Counted from the stretch's first letter, positions 1-8,273 are shown. The stretch is 19,714 nt of DNA from DASQDN01 sp035630195 (GCA_035630195.1 DASQLD010000552.1:1-19714), one strand, 5' to 3'. The notes: a model not told the origin generated them from the sequence alone. A program made the numbers and translations.

Positions 1-1395
1 GCCGTTCGTGAGAGTCGGGAACGAATCAAATCAGCGCTGATCAATTCCGGATTCGGCTATCCGAATAAGGGTGTGACCATTAACCTCGCCCCCGCAAACG
101 TCCGGAAGGAAGGAGCCGGGTTCGATTTGCCAATGGCGCTCGGAATCCTCGGGGCGATGGGCGTTGCCGGTTCCGCCGACCAATTCCTGTTTGCGGGTGA
201 GCTGTCCCTCGACGGCAGCATTCGACCGGTTCGCGGCTGTCTTCCGGTGGCTGCGTGCGCCCGCAAGATGGGTATCGCCAACCTCATCGTCCCGGCTGAG
301 AATGCCGTCGAAGCGGCAGTCGTCGAAGGTGTCAAAGTCTTCGGACTAGGTCATCTTTCCGAGGTCGTCGGTTTAGTGAACGGCGCTCGAAGCTTTCCAG
401 CCATCGAGGCCAGCGCAGTCCGAGCCCAGTCGGTCGAGGATTCTGGAATTGACTTCCCGGATGTGAAAGGACAAACCAGCGCCAAGCGCGCTCTCGAAGT
501 AGCCGCGGCCGGAGCGCACAACGTGCTAATGATCGGACCGCCCGGCTCCGGAAAGACGATGCTCGCCAAGCGCTTTGCCGGAATCCTCCCATCTCTGACC
601 TTTGATGAAGCTCTCGAAACGACGAAAATCCACAGCGTCGCCGGTGTGCTTCCAAAGGGAATCGGCCTGCTCTGGGAGCGGCCATTTCGTTCGCCGCATC
701 ATTCCGTGTCGGATGCAGGCTTGATTGGCGGCGGCTCTGGCACTCCCCGTCCCGGCGAAGTCAGCTTGGCGCACAATGGCGTCCTATTCCTCGACGAAAT
801 GCCGGAGTTTCCGCGCAACGTGCTCGAACAACTTCGTCAGCCTTTGGAAAATCACACAGTCACCCTCGCCCGTGCCAACATGACGCTCTCGTTCCCGGCG
901 CGATTTATGTTGGTAGGCGCAATGAACCCATGTCAATGTGGGTTCTTCGGCGACACGACCAAAGAATGTCGTTGCACCGGCGCAATGATTCAGCGATATC
1001 TCGGTAAGATCAGCGGCCCTCTGCTTGATCGCATCGATCTGCATATGGAAGTCCCCGCTGTCGCCTACAAAGAGCTGCGCTCAAATTCCGTTGGCATCTC
1101 GTCAGCCGAAATGCGAGAAAGAGTGCATGCCGCAAGGGAATTGCAACGCCGGCGCGGTTTCTACAACGCTCACATTCCAAACCGAATGCTTCGTGAGTTG
1201 ACTGCGCTCGACGAGGCCGGCGAGCGCACCCTGGAGATGGCAGTTCGTCGCATGAGCCTCTCCGCCCGCGCGCATGACCGCATCCTGAAAGTCGCACGGA
1301 CCATCGCCGACATTGGCCGATCCGACGTAGTCAGCGCTAAGCATGTTGCAGAGGCAGTTCAATATCGAAGCCTGGACCGGAACTACTGGGGCTGA
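1..1395 (+). CDS. comM: ComM/YifB family AAA+ ATPase (Mg-chelatase-like), 5' end cut off by window edge
   Basis: The frame is open from base 1, and residues before the first internal GTG (73) still match the family (AVRESRERIKSAL at the edge), so this is the 3' part of a longer gene. 464 residues are visible; complete family members are about 500. The order is the end of the Lon-protease-like (S5-fold) N-terminal domain, then the Mg-chelatase ATPase core with Walker A GPPGSGKT (bases 535-558) and Walker B LFLDEMPEF (from 784), the cysteine-rich loop NPCQCGFFGDTTKECRC, and the C-terminal Mg_chelatase domain ending SLDRNYWG. Family knowledge: ComM is a hexameric helicase promoting branch migration during natural transformation in Vibrio; many non-competent bacteria also carry yifB, so a competence role here is not shown. 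No frameshift is seen. Confidence 0.95.
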   Translation, partial: AVRESRERIKSALINSGFGYPNKGVTINLAPANVRKEGAGFDLPMALGILGAMGVAGSADQFLFAGELSLDGSIRPVRGCLPVAACARKMGIANLIVPAENAVEAAVVEGVKVFGLGHLSEVVGLVNGARSFPAIEASAVRAQSVEDSGIDFPDVKGQTSAKRALEVAAAGAHNVLMIGPPGSGKTMLAKRFAGILPSLTFDEALETTKIHSVAGVLPKGIGLLWERPFRSPHHSVSDAGLIGGGSGTPRPGEVSLAHNGVLFLDEMPEFPRNVLEQLRQPLENHTVTLARANMTLSFPARFMLVGAMNPCQCGFFGDTTKECRCTGAMIQRYLGKISGPLLDRIDLHMEVPAVAYKELRSNSVGISSAEMRERVHAARELQRRRGFYNAHIPNRMLRELTALDEAGERTLEMAVRRMSLSARAHDRILKVARTIADIGRSDVVSAKHVAEAVQYRSLDRNYWG

Positions 1396-1699
1396 CCCTA
1401 CTAGGGAAAAGGTCCGCCCAGCATGACAGCAGTGAGCGCTGCAACCTCGATATATTCTTGCCGAAACGTGTACGGGTGGGCCGAACCGGTCAGAGTAATC
1501 ATTTGTGGTGATTACAAACAGATCGTCACGAGTTTTGAGAGGAAATAGGCGTGCCTGGGGCAATGCTGCTCAGTTCAAAGTCCCAGAAACGTTATATGTG
1601 TCAATGCTGAATGCCGACTCGAAGGTCACCGCCGATCAGCGCAAGTGTGCCGAGTTTGACGTGTGCTTAAACCCTGCGATGCTCTCACTGAAAGAGGCT
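1396..1699. other. gene-poor spacer, no convincing gene
   Basis: About 300 bases between the comM stop and the GYD remnant. Short open frames exist on both strands, including a 42-codon frame from ATG 1422 and a 102-codon frame from 1505. Their translations show no recognisable motif, no ribosome-binding site and no family resemblance. The stretch is probably decayed sequence together with the pseudogene that follows. Confidence 0.5.
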
Positions 1700-1983
1700 C
1701 GACCGCGCCTTCTCTCCTTCGAGAGCATTACGGACAAGAGGATGTCAAACAGAGTCCGTCACGTCTCGATGAAGCACGGAAAGGCTTCAAGCCATCGGCG
1801 TCATCATGAATAGCTCTGCATGGTGACTGGACATACGACATGGTCGCGATCCTCGAAGCCGCGGACGAGGCGGGCTTGGCGAAAGCTCTTTTGACGGCTG
1901 CGTCACAAGGAAGCATCGTATCGGAAACGTGCCGTGCGTTTACCGAAGACGAGTATAGGCAGATCCTTTCTGGTCTATCCTGA
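1700..1983 (+). pseudogene. frameshifted remnant of a GYD-domain protein
   Basis: Pieces of one small protein are spread over three frames in the correct order. They are SFESITDK (about 1715-1738), DVKQSPSRLDEARKGFK (1741-1791), AIGVIMNS (1791-1814), then HGDWTYDMVAILEAADEAG onward from 1819 to the TGA at 1981-1983, ending TCRAFTEDEYRQILSGLS. Joined, they match the GYD family (about 95-100 residues), whose hallmarks are a Y/W-T-D-x-G start, an SPxRLDxAxKxF helix, YDMVxIxEAPD and a C-terminal TxRAFTEDEYxxI. The last part is the best preserved (47 codons from ATG 1840). At least three frame changes and an in-frame TGA (1807-1809) rule out an intact product. The function of GYD proteins is poorly known. 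The 5' boundary is uncertain. Confidence 0.75.
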
Positions 1984-2024
1984 TTCACGCGGGGAAATTT
2001 ATCACCCACCGGTGTCTAAGTAGT

Positions 2025-3440
2025 ATGCGATTAGGAATCTTGTTTGCGCTCGCCGTCAGCGTATGCCACGGCTGCAGTTGCATGGTCCTACCAACCGGCA
2101 ATCCTGTGTGCCAATCGGCTTGGCAACATCACGCCGTATTTACGGGCATAGTCACGGCAACCGATGACCCAGGCATTCCTAGAATCGCGCCAGGAGAGCG
2201 GCCGCCCCCACCGGATCGCTACCCTCAAAAGCAAGTGACCATAAAGATCACCAACGCCTTTACAGGCCTCGATTCCTCCGCGAAAGAGATCAACATCGAG
2301 ACAGGCCTTGGAGGAGGTGACTGCGGCTATCAATTTGAACGTGGCATCGAGTACATCATTTATGCCTTCAAGAAACCCGACGGCCGTCTCTCCACAGGCA
2401 TCTGTTCACCCACGCGGCCAATATCCGACGCCGCCGAGGATCTAACTTATCTCCGTCAACTTGCGAAGGCCGATCCCGTCGGGGAAATTCGCATCACGGT
2501 CTTTGACCCTCATAAAAGTTGGGGCAATGTCCAACCCGCCGGTGGGATTGCCGGTCTGGCGGAGGCCCGCGTCGAAATTGGTAGTCAAAATCTCAGGAAA
2601 ACCGCGGCAACAGACCGGAACGGCCGCTCCATATTCAGCCACCTGCCGCCAGGCGAATATCAGGTATCGGCGAAACTTGATGGATACACTACGTCGATGC
2701 CCGTTCCGCCAGTCAAACTCCATGCGAAGGGCTGCGCCGAGATTCCCGTGGCGCTTCGTCTCGATCGCGTGGTCACCGGCCGCCTTCTTACAAAGGACGG
2801 CATGCCCGCAGGCGGAGTTGTTATCGAAGCTGTCCCAAGGCGCCCACGACGCGAGTATGAACTACCCTATGCTGTTGATTCTGCGGAAACTGACAAGGAC
2901 GGTCGGTACGAACTTCGCAACCTCGCGGCGGGTGACTACTATCTGGGCCTGTCACTCGCGCATTCACCCACGATCGCTATGCCGTATACACGATGGTTTT
3001 ACCCCGGCACGGAAGATGCCACCGCAGCGGTATTCGTTCACGTTTCGGACAATCCGGAGAAGCAGCAATTTGATATGACCGTGCCGTCGCCGCAGAATCC
3101 TCGAATTCTGGCAGGCTCCGTGGTCTGGCCGGATGGAAGACCCGCAGTGGGGGCGCAAGTCATTCTTGAAGATCCACGCTGGCCATGGCAAATGGCATTC
3201 TCGACACCATCCACTGACGACGCAGGGCGCTTCAAGACAACAGCCCTCGCGGGCACCACGTATCGTATTCATGCGGTTTCCCTGCAGACGAACGGACCTA
3301 CTTCGGCCGAGCCGGTTTCCGTAGCGCCCGGCGCTGGTCCCGCGAAAGTGGTACTTGTCCTTACGCGCAAAGGCCACACTCATTCCGAGCAGGCAGTTAA
3401 AGCGATCGAGGCGTTGCGCAGTGGCCAGGGACTACGCTGA
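2025..3440 (+). CDS. secreted protein: TIMP/netrin-like N-terminal module plus carboxypeptidase-regulatory-like domains
   Basis: This encodes 471 residues. Residues 1-16 look like a signal peptide (MRLGILFALAVSVCHG), leaving a mature chain that would begin with Cys17 in a C-S-C pattern. That is the arrangement of TIMP/netrin-type modules, where the N-terminal CxC is followed by a spaced cysteine (Cys29 here) and a hydrophobic 'AVFTGIV' strand. Further cysteines lie near GGDCGYQF and STGICSPT. From about residue 155 come three beta-sandwich repeats of carboxypeptidase-regulatory/Cna-B-like type, each with a 'G.v...dG.pa..v.v' strand and a 'tD..Grf.f..l..G.Y.v' strand (about 155-240, 250-325, 370-450). 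The protein is probably exported, binding other proteins or the cell surface; no catalytic residues are recognised. The ATG at 2025 is chosen because the signal peptide starts there; no clear Shine-Dalgarno is visible. Function unknown. Confidence 0.8.
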   Translation: MRLGILFALAVSVCHGCSCMVLPTGNPVCQSAWQHHAVFTGIVTATDDPGIPRIAPGERPPPPDRYPQKQVTIKITNAFTGLDSSAKEINIETGLGGGDCGYQFERGIEYIIYAFKKPDGRLSTGICSPTRPISDAAEDLTYLRQLAKADPVGEIRITVFDPHKSWGNVQPAGGIAGLAEARVEIGSQNLRKTAATDRNGRSIFSHLPPGEYQVSAKLDGYTTSMPVPPVKLHAKGCAEIPVALRLDRVVTGRLLTKDGMPAGGVVIEAVPRRPRREYELPYAVDSAETDKDGRYELRNLAAGDYYLGLSLAHSPTIAMPYTRWFYPGTEDATAAVFVHVSDNPEKQQFDMTVPSPQNPRILAGSVVWPDGRPAVGAQVILEDPRWPWQMAFSTPSTDDAGRFKTTALAGTTYRIHAVSLQTNGPTSAEPVSVAPGAGPAKVVLVLTRKGHTHSEQAVKAIEALRSGQGLR

Positions 3441-3471
3441 AATCACCATTTCAGCCATCATTGAGCCGCGC

Positions 3472-3477
3472 TATAAT
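3472..3477 (+). promoter_or_regulatory. -10 hexamer TATAAT just ahead of the PEP-CTERM gene
   Basis: A perfect TATAAT lies with 8 bases between it and the GTG at 3486. Transcription starting about 7 nt downstream would give an mRNA with almost no leader. The -35 region at the usual distance is poor (TTTCAG, 3449-3454). No Shine-Dalgarno is present. Confidence 0.5.
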
Positions 3478-3485
3478 TTAATGAA

Positions 3486-4193
3486 GTGGCGAAAGAAGTA
3501 AAAACCGTGCGCGCAGCAGCGCTCTCGGTCGGCATCTTTATGATGACCGGCGCGGCGGGCGCAGCCCCGGTTTTCCATGGTCCCACACCATATCTTAGTT
3601 TTCCGGACAGCCCCTTCAGTGGCGGCTCGTTTTCTTATTTCCATCCCGATAATTTTGAGAGTGGAGCTCTCTCGGTGCCAGGTGTAACCATCAATCTGGG
3701 TACCTTGGTGCTCGCTCCAAGCGCGCAGACCAATTCCATCGATGGCGGAAGTCTGTACAGCGGCGGAGATCTTAGCTTTTTCCGTTTCACCTTCGATGCC
3801 GCTACGCTCGGCGGCTTGCTGCCCACGGACGCCGGGATCGTCTGGACTGACATCGGCAATACCTCCGGGACACAAGGCGTCGGTCTTGTTTTCGAAGGGT
3901 TCGACCCCTTAGGTGTCTCCCTAGGCTCGACCGGTCCATTTGCTCTTGGAGACGGTTCGACCTTCGGCGCCACTGCTGAGAATCACTTTTTCGGGGTCAC
4001 GAACGCCACCGGCATATCGGCGATAGAAACCGGAGTCACCGGCAGTATCGACTGGGGAGTCGATCACCTTCAGTACGGTGTATCTAATGTCGCAGCCATC
4101 CCCGAACCCGGAACCTACTTGCGGGCGATTACCGGCTTGGCGACACTGCCATTCATCCGCCGCCGGCGCCTCGGTCCCGTTCCGTTTAAGTAA
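3486..4193 (+). CDS. PEP-CTERM sorting-domain exported protein
   Basis: This encodes 235 residues. An N-terminal signal peptide covers about residues 1-27 (hydrophobic core ALSVGIFMMTGAAGAA), followed by a Gly/Ser/Thr/Phe-rich extracellular domain with almost no charge clustering and no recognised enzyme motif. The C-terminus is a PEP-CTERM signal: Pro206-Glu207-Pro208, a hydrophobic stretch, then Arg225-Arg228. Such proteins are processed by exosortase and displayed at the surface or in exopolysaccharide. Two oddities are an arginine (213) early in the hydrophobic stretch and a seven-residue tail after the arginine cluster. The GTG start at 3486 is the only start that retains the whole signal peptide; the ATG at 3481 is in another frame and stops after six codons. 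No exosortase gene lies in the window. Confidence 0.8.
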   Translation: MAKEVKTVRAAALSVGIFMMTGAAGAAPVFHGPTPYLSFPDSPFSGGSFSYFHPDNFESGALSVPGVTINLGTLVLAPSAQTNSIDGGSLYSGGDLSFFRFTFDAATLGGLLPTDAGIVWTDIGNTSGTQGVGLVFEGFDPLGVSLGSTGPFALGDGSTFGATAENHFFGVTNATGISAIETGVTGSIDWGVDHLQYGVSNVAAIPEPGTYLRAITGLATLPFIRRRRLGPVPFK

Positions 4194-4216
4194 TTTATCC
4201 CGTCCACTGAACCCGC

Positions 4217-4240
4217 TCTAAGCCAATTCAAGAGCTTAGA
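4217..4240 (+). terminator. weak stem-loop after the PEP-CTERM gene
   Basis: TCTAAGC (4217-4223) and GCTTAGA (4234-4240) are perfect inverted repeats around a 10-base loop, 24 bases after the stop codon. No T-run follows, so it is at most a weak terminator or an mRNA 3'-end stabiliser. Confidence 0.3.
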
Positions 4241-4305
4241 TGGCAGAATTCCAGCCGGCGGGCGGGATTGAATCGTCAACTCGCACTTGCCGCATCAAAT
4301 ATAAG

Positions 4306-4344
4306 GTTAAACTCCAATCCGACGAAAATCGCGATTGTTAAACT
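4306..4344 (+). repeat. two direct copies of GTTAAACT upstream of secA
   Basis: GTTAAACT occurs at 4306-4313 and again at 4337-4344, 31 bp apart start to start, or roughly three helical turns on the same DNA face. A -10-like TATAAG sits at 4300-4305, overlapping the edge of the first copy. The placement fits an operator pair for secA, but no regulator is identified. Confidence 0.35.
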
Positions 4345-4362
4345 AATCAGGTTCCCACTTTT

Positions 4363-7200
4363 ATGGTCGACGCAATCCTTGCAAAGATCTTTGGCACCAA
4401 GCACGAGCGCGAAATGAAGGCGTTGCGTCCCACGATCGCCGCCATCAACGAACTCGAGCCGCAAATGCAGCAGCTCACCGATGAGCAATTGGCCGCCAGG
4501 ACCCAGGAATTCAAACAAAGACTCGCAAACGGCGAGACGCTCGATGACATCCTTGTAGACGCTTTCGCAACCGTGCGCGAAGCGGGCCGCCGTGTCTTGA
4601 ACATGCGGCACTACGATGTCCAACTCATCGGTGGCGTAGTGCTTCATCGCGGCAAAATTGCCGAAATGCGGACCGGTGAAGGTAAGACTCTCGTTGCCAC
4701 GCTGCCTGTCTATCTCAACGCGCTCGAAGGCAAGGGAGTTCACGTCATCACCGTCAACGACTACCTCGCTCGTCGAGACGCCGAGTGGATGGGACGGTTG
4801 TACAAGTTCCTGGGTCTGACAACGGGAATCATTGTCCACGACCTCGATGACGAGGAACGCAGGCAGTCATATCTCGCCGACATCACCTACGGTACGAACA
4901 ACGAGTTCGGGTTCGATTACCTCCGCGACAATATGAAATTCCGGTTGGAAGATTGTGTTCAGCAGCGTGGGCACAATTTCGCGATTGTCGACGAAGTCGA
5001 TTCTATTCTGATCGATGAAGCACGAACTCCGCTCATCATTTCCGGTCCGTCGGAAGATTCCACTGATCTTTATTACCGGGTCGACAAAATCATCCCGAAG
5101 CTGATTCGTGGTGAAGTCATCGAAGGAAAAGAACCCGGCCAGCGGTTTTATACGGGTGATTTCTGGATGGATGAAAAGCATCGCACCGTCACCCTCACGG
5201 ATGAAGGACAGTCGAAGGTCGAACGCCTTCTCAATATGCCGGGTCTCTATGAGAGTGGTGATTGGGATGGGATGAAGGCTCGTCACCATGTCGAGCAGGC
5301 CCTGAAAGCCCACGTGTCTTTCCATCGTGACAAGGACTACCTTGTCCAGGATGGACAAGTCGTTATCGTCGACGAGTTCACCGGCCGCATCATGCCTGGC
5401 CGGCGCTGGAGCGACGGTCTTCACCAGGCAATCGAAGCAAAGGAAGGCGTCAAAATCGAACGCGAGAATCAAACTCTCGCAACAATTACCTTCCAGAATT
5501 ACTTCCGTATGTACAAGAAGCTGGCCGGTATGACCGGTACGGCTGAAACGGAAGCCGCCGAATTCTATAAGATCTATAAACTCGACGTCACGGCGATCCC
5601 AACGAATAAGCCAATGATCCGAGAGGAGTTCCCGGATATTGTCTATCGCACCGAAGAAGAGAAGTTCCGCAATGCCGCCAAGTTCATTAAGGAATTGAAC
5701 GACAAGGGTCAGCCGGTACTGGTTGGTACAATTTCGGTCGAAAAATCAGAAGTATTGTCGAGAATCCTCAGCAAAATGGGGGTCAAACACGAGGTCCTGA
5801 ACGCGAAAAACCATGCGCGCGAGGCGTCGATCGTTTCGCAGGCCGGTCGTAAAGGCGCGGTCACTGTGTCGACGAATATGGCCGGCCGCGGTACCGACAT
5901 CCTTCTTGGTGGGAACGCCGAGTCCCTCGCTCGGGATAAAGCCCGACGCATGGGCCTCGACCCGGAAGCGATGCCTCCAGCCGATTGGCAGGCGCTTGTG
6001 GGAGAACTCAGAGGCCAGACGGAACGCGAGCATGCAGAAGTCGTCGACCTCGGCGGCCTTTTCATCGTTGCGACCGAACGGCACGAGTCGCGCCGCATTG
6101 ATAATCAGTTGCGTGGCCGCGCCGGTCGTCAAGGAGATCCCGGAGCCTCACGATTCTTCCTGTCCCTCCAGGACGACCTGCTTCGTATCTTCGGCGGCGA
6201 ACGAATTCAGGGCCTCATGCTCCGTCTAGGGATGGAGGAAGATGTACCGATCGAATCGAAGCTGATCACGCGCCGGATCGCTGCTGCTCAAAAAGCGGTG
6301 GAAGCGCAAAACTTCTCGGCTCGTAAACATCTCCTCGAATACGACGACGTGATGAACAAGCAGCGGCAAGCCGTCTACGGCATGCGCAACAAGCTGCTCT
6401 CAGGCGACGAACAAAAGGATCGAATCACCGATATCGTTCGGGGAATCGTCGGATCGTTCATTGACGCCCGCCTGCCAGAGGGCTCGCAGCCGCACACCTG
6501 GGATCTGGACGGGTTGGCGGCGGACGTACTAACGCAGTTTGGGGTTACGGTCGACGTCGCCAGCTTGGCCGAGTCGACGCGCGACGACATCGAAGACTCC
6601 GTCTATGAGCAGGCCGTTAGGAAGTACGCGGAAAAGGAATCGATGCTCGGGCCGGACGGGGCCGCCATTCTCCGCGAAACCGAGCGGATGGTGATGCTGA
6701 ACGTCATCGATAACCAGTGGAAGGACCACTTGTTGTCGATGGATCATCTGAAGGAAGGAATCGGCCTCCGCGGCTATGGACAGAAAGATCCTCTTGTCGA
6801 GTACAAGAAGGAGTCTTTTAAGATGTTCCAGGACATGATGGATCGCATCGAAGACGAGACAATCCGGTTTCTATTCTTTATGCAACCATATGAAGAACAT
6901 CGCCGAATGGACGGCATGCCCTTCCACGAAATCACGGAGTGGGAAGAGGATGGATCCGCGATCGATGCCGGCGCGTCTAATGGAACAGGCGACCATCAGG
7001 CGGCGCAGTCTGCGTTCGAGGATTTCACCCGGCACATTCAGCGCAAAAAAGAAAAGGAATTGGCCGATATTCAGTTTGTGGGCGGTGATGGAACGACGGA
7101 GAAGCAGCCTGTATTAAAAGGTCCTAAGGTTGGGCGAAACGATCCATGTCCATGTGGAAGCGGGAAGAAATACAAAAAATGCTGTGGTGTAGCGGCCTAA
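4363..7200 (+). CDS. secA: protein translocase subunit SecA
   Basis: Complete SecA of 945 residues. It is the ATPase that pushes unfolded preproteins through SecYEG at the inner membrane. Visible elements are Walker A TGEGKT (104-109), the DEVD box at 210-213 (Walker B), the preprotein cross-linking region after about 225, the second helicase domain with TNMAGRGTDILLGG and the arginine-finger segment QLRGRAGRQGD, the helical wing and scaffold ending in DHLLSMDHLKEGIGLRGYGQ, and a C-terminal SEC-C zinc tail CPCGSGKKYKKCC (Cys929, 931, 940, 941) that binds SecB or lipid in other species. Length and order are normal and nothing essential is missing. The ATG at 4363 (MVDAILAKIFGTKHERE) is the standard SecA start. 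Its 3' end overlaps the next gene. Confidence 0.98.
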   Translation: MVDAILAKIFGTKHEREMKALRPTIAAINELEPQMQQLTDEQLAARTQEFKQRLANGETLDDILVDAFATVREAGRRVLNMRHYDVQLIGGVVLHRGKIAEMRTGEGKTLVATLPVYLNALEGKGVHVITVNDYLARRDAEWMGRLYKFLGLTTGIIVHDLDDEERRQSYLADITYGTNNEFGFDYLRDNMKFRLEDCVQQRGHNFAIVDEVDSILIDEARTPLIISGPSEDSTDLYYRVDKIIPKLIRGEVIEGKEPGQRFYTGDFWMDEKHRTVTLTDEGQSKVERLLNMPGLYESGDWDGMKARHHVEQALKAHVSFHRDKDYLVQDGQVVIVDEFTGRIMPGRRWSDGLHQAIEAKEGVKIERENQTLATITFQNYFRMYKKLAGMTGTAETEAAEFYKIYKLDVTAIPTNKPMIREEFPDIVYRTEEEKFRNAAKFIKELNDKGQPVLVGTISVEKSEVLSRILSKMGVKHEVLNAKNHAREASIVSQAGRKGAVTVSTNMAGRGTDILLGGNAESLARDKARRMGLDPEAMPPADWQALVGELRGQTEREHAEVVDLGGLFIVATERHESRRIDNQLRGRAGRQGDPGASRFFLSLQDDLLRIFGGERIQGLMLRLGMEEDVPIESKLITRRIAAAQKAVEAQNFSARKHLLEYDDVMNKQRQAVYGMRNKLLSGDEQKDRITDIVRGIVGSFIDARLPEGSQPHTWDLDGLAADVLTQFGVTVDVASLAESTRDDIEDSVYEQAVRKYAEKESMLGPDGAAILRETERMVMLNVIDNQWKDHLLSMDHLKEGIGLRGYGQKDPLVEYKKESFKMFQDMMDRIEDETIRFLFFMQPYEEHRRMDGMPFHEITEWEEDGSAIDAGASNGTGDHQAAQSAFEDFTRHIQRKKEKELADIQFVGGDGTTEKQPVLKGPKVGRNDPCPCGSGKKYKKCCGVAA

Positions 7201-8093
7201 GTCTTGTGCTCGCCACGGTTGCTTCGGCAGCCGTCTTGCCCGAACAATTCGGCGGGTATAAGAAGGCAGCCAAAGGGGTTGTCGACATCGCCGATCGGCA
7301 GGTATGGGATGAATACGGATTCCAGACCGCCGAGCGGGCTGACTATGAGGCCGCAGGTTCCCGAGTTGCCGTAAGTGTCTGGCAATTGAAGGACACAACC
7401 GGAGCCCTCGCGGCCGCACAGTGGCTTCAACCCGGGGTCGTTCAGCATGGCAATTATGTCCTCAGGATTGATGGAGACCTGCCTGCGGAGGGCCTCCATC
7501 AGCTAAAGTCCAAACTCCCCGATGTCGACCGGGCCGCTAACCCCAGCCTGCCGCAGTTCCTGCCGGCGAAGGACCGCCTCAGAGCCTCGGAGCGCTATAT
7601 TCTAGGTCCTGCTTCACTGGCCAAGTTCGAACCGCGCGTATCCGCATCTCTTGCTGGTTTTAACAAGGGGGCCGAGGCGCAGTTGGCTCGCTACAAAACC
7701 CAGGAGGGCGAGGCTCCGCTGCTGCTGCTCTCTTATCCGACGCCCCAGATTGCCGGTGACCGGTATCGAGCGTTTGAAACGAGGGGTGACCTGAAGGCTC
7801 GGCGACATGGGCCGATGGTCGCGGTGGTCTTCGACGCCACAGGAGAGTCCGCTGAGAAACTGCTTAGCTCTGTCGCCTACAAGCCGAATGTAACGTGGAG
7901 TGAGCACGTACCGAAGAACGAAAATCCCGGCGAAATGATCCTGGCTATCTGCATCCTGGCGGGAGCGTTGATGGTGGCCTCGGTCGTTTTGGGATTGTTC
8001 TTTAGCGGGTTCCGGTTAATGATCTTCGGAAGCAAGTTCGGGGTGCAGGCCATCGATCAGAATTTCACTTCGTTACACATAGATGATCGATAA
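7179..8093 (+). CDS. DUF6599-like exported, membrane-anchored protein
   Basis: This encodes 304 residues from the ATG at 7179, which overlaps the secA end by 22 bases. In-frame ATGs at 7146 and 7152 would add a charged N-terminus of up to 11 residues. The 7179 start gives a clean signal peptide (MLWCSGLSLVLATVASA) and has GGAAG/GGGAAG about 10 bases upstream, so it is preferred. The mature part begins AVLPEQFGGYKK and has the 'LPEQFGGY...VWDEYGF..AERADY' pattern I associate with the acidobacterial family DUF6599, whose function is unknown. Near the C-terminus a hydrophobic segment (about residues 253-276) is followed by basic residues, which would leave the bulk outside the membrane and a short tail in the cytoplasm. 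Overlap with secA implies co-expression and translational coupling. The family name is from memory of sequence style and less certain than the topology. Confidence 0.65.
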   Translation: MLWCSGLSLVLATVASAAVLPEQFGGYKKAAKGVVDIADRQVWDEYGFQTAERADYEAAGSRVAVSVWQLKDTTGALAAAQWLQPGVVQHGNYVLRIDGDLPAEGLHQLKSKLPDVDRAANPSLPQFLPAKDRLRASERYILGPASLAKFEPRVSASLAGFNKGAEAQLARYKTQEGEAPLLLLSYPTPQIAGDRYRAFETRGDLKARRHGPMVAVVFDATGESAEKLLSSVAYKPNVTWSEHVPKNENPGEMILAICILAGALMVASVVLGLFFSGFRLMIFGSKFGVQAIDQNFTSLHIDDR

Positions 8094-8138
8094 GTGGATT
8101 GTAATCAACCGTTTGAGGGAAGATCAAAGCTTTTTTTC

Positions 8139-8167
8139 TTGACTTCTTGGGCCCTTCGCCTTAGTAT
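8139..8167 (+). promoter_or_regulatory. sigma70-type promoter in the spacer after the DUF6599 gene
   Basis: TTGACT (8139-8144) and TAGTAT (8162-8167) are separated by exactly 17 bases. The -35 matches 5 of 6 and the -10 matches 4 of 6 consensus positions. The start would be near 8174. No coding frame follows; the next structure is the hairpin at 8247-8273, so any product would be a short non-coding RNA. Confidence 0.4.
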
Positions 8168-8246
8168 CCAAACAACCACAGGTTTTGACGGCCGCGAATC
8201 CGTCGGATCTGATTCTCCCATACGTCGCCCTCGATCAGGGTGATGC

Positions 8247-8273
8247 GAACGCCCACCCTAAAGGTGGGCGTTC
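8247..8273 (+). terminator. strong GC-rich hairpin between convergent genes
   Basis: GAACGCCCACC (8247-8257) pairs perfectly with GGTGGGCGTTC (8263-8273) around the loop CTAAA. It lies 154 bases after the DUF6599 stop and 9 bases beyond the stop of the opposing hydrolase gene, so it could end transcripts from either side. The + strand side is followed by TAGTTC, only moderately T-rich, and the - strand side is not T-rich at all. Confidence 0.55.

Noticed and set aside
1396..1406. CCCTA-C-TAGGG palindrome right after the comM stop
   Set aside because: A one-base loop cannot form a stable hairpin and no T-run follows directly. Chance or a trivial motif is more likely than a terminator.
1505..1813. 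102-codon open frame on the + strand
   Set aside because: It has no recognisable family and no ribosome-binding site. Its 3' half runs through the GYD remnant in a frame that matches only a few residues of that family.
4867..5472. Long antisense frame (201 codons) inside secA, and similar ones inside ispA, nadK and ligC
   Set aside because: They are mirror frames of strongly conserved coding sequence and show no family features of their own.
8127..8138. AAAGCTTTTTTT as terminator of the secA operon
   Set aside because: The T-run is preceded by no convincing stem. It instead abuts the TTGACT promoter-like hexamer.
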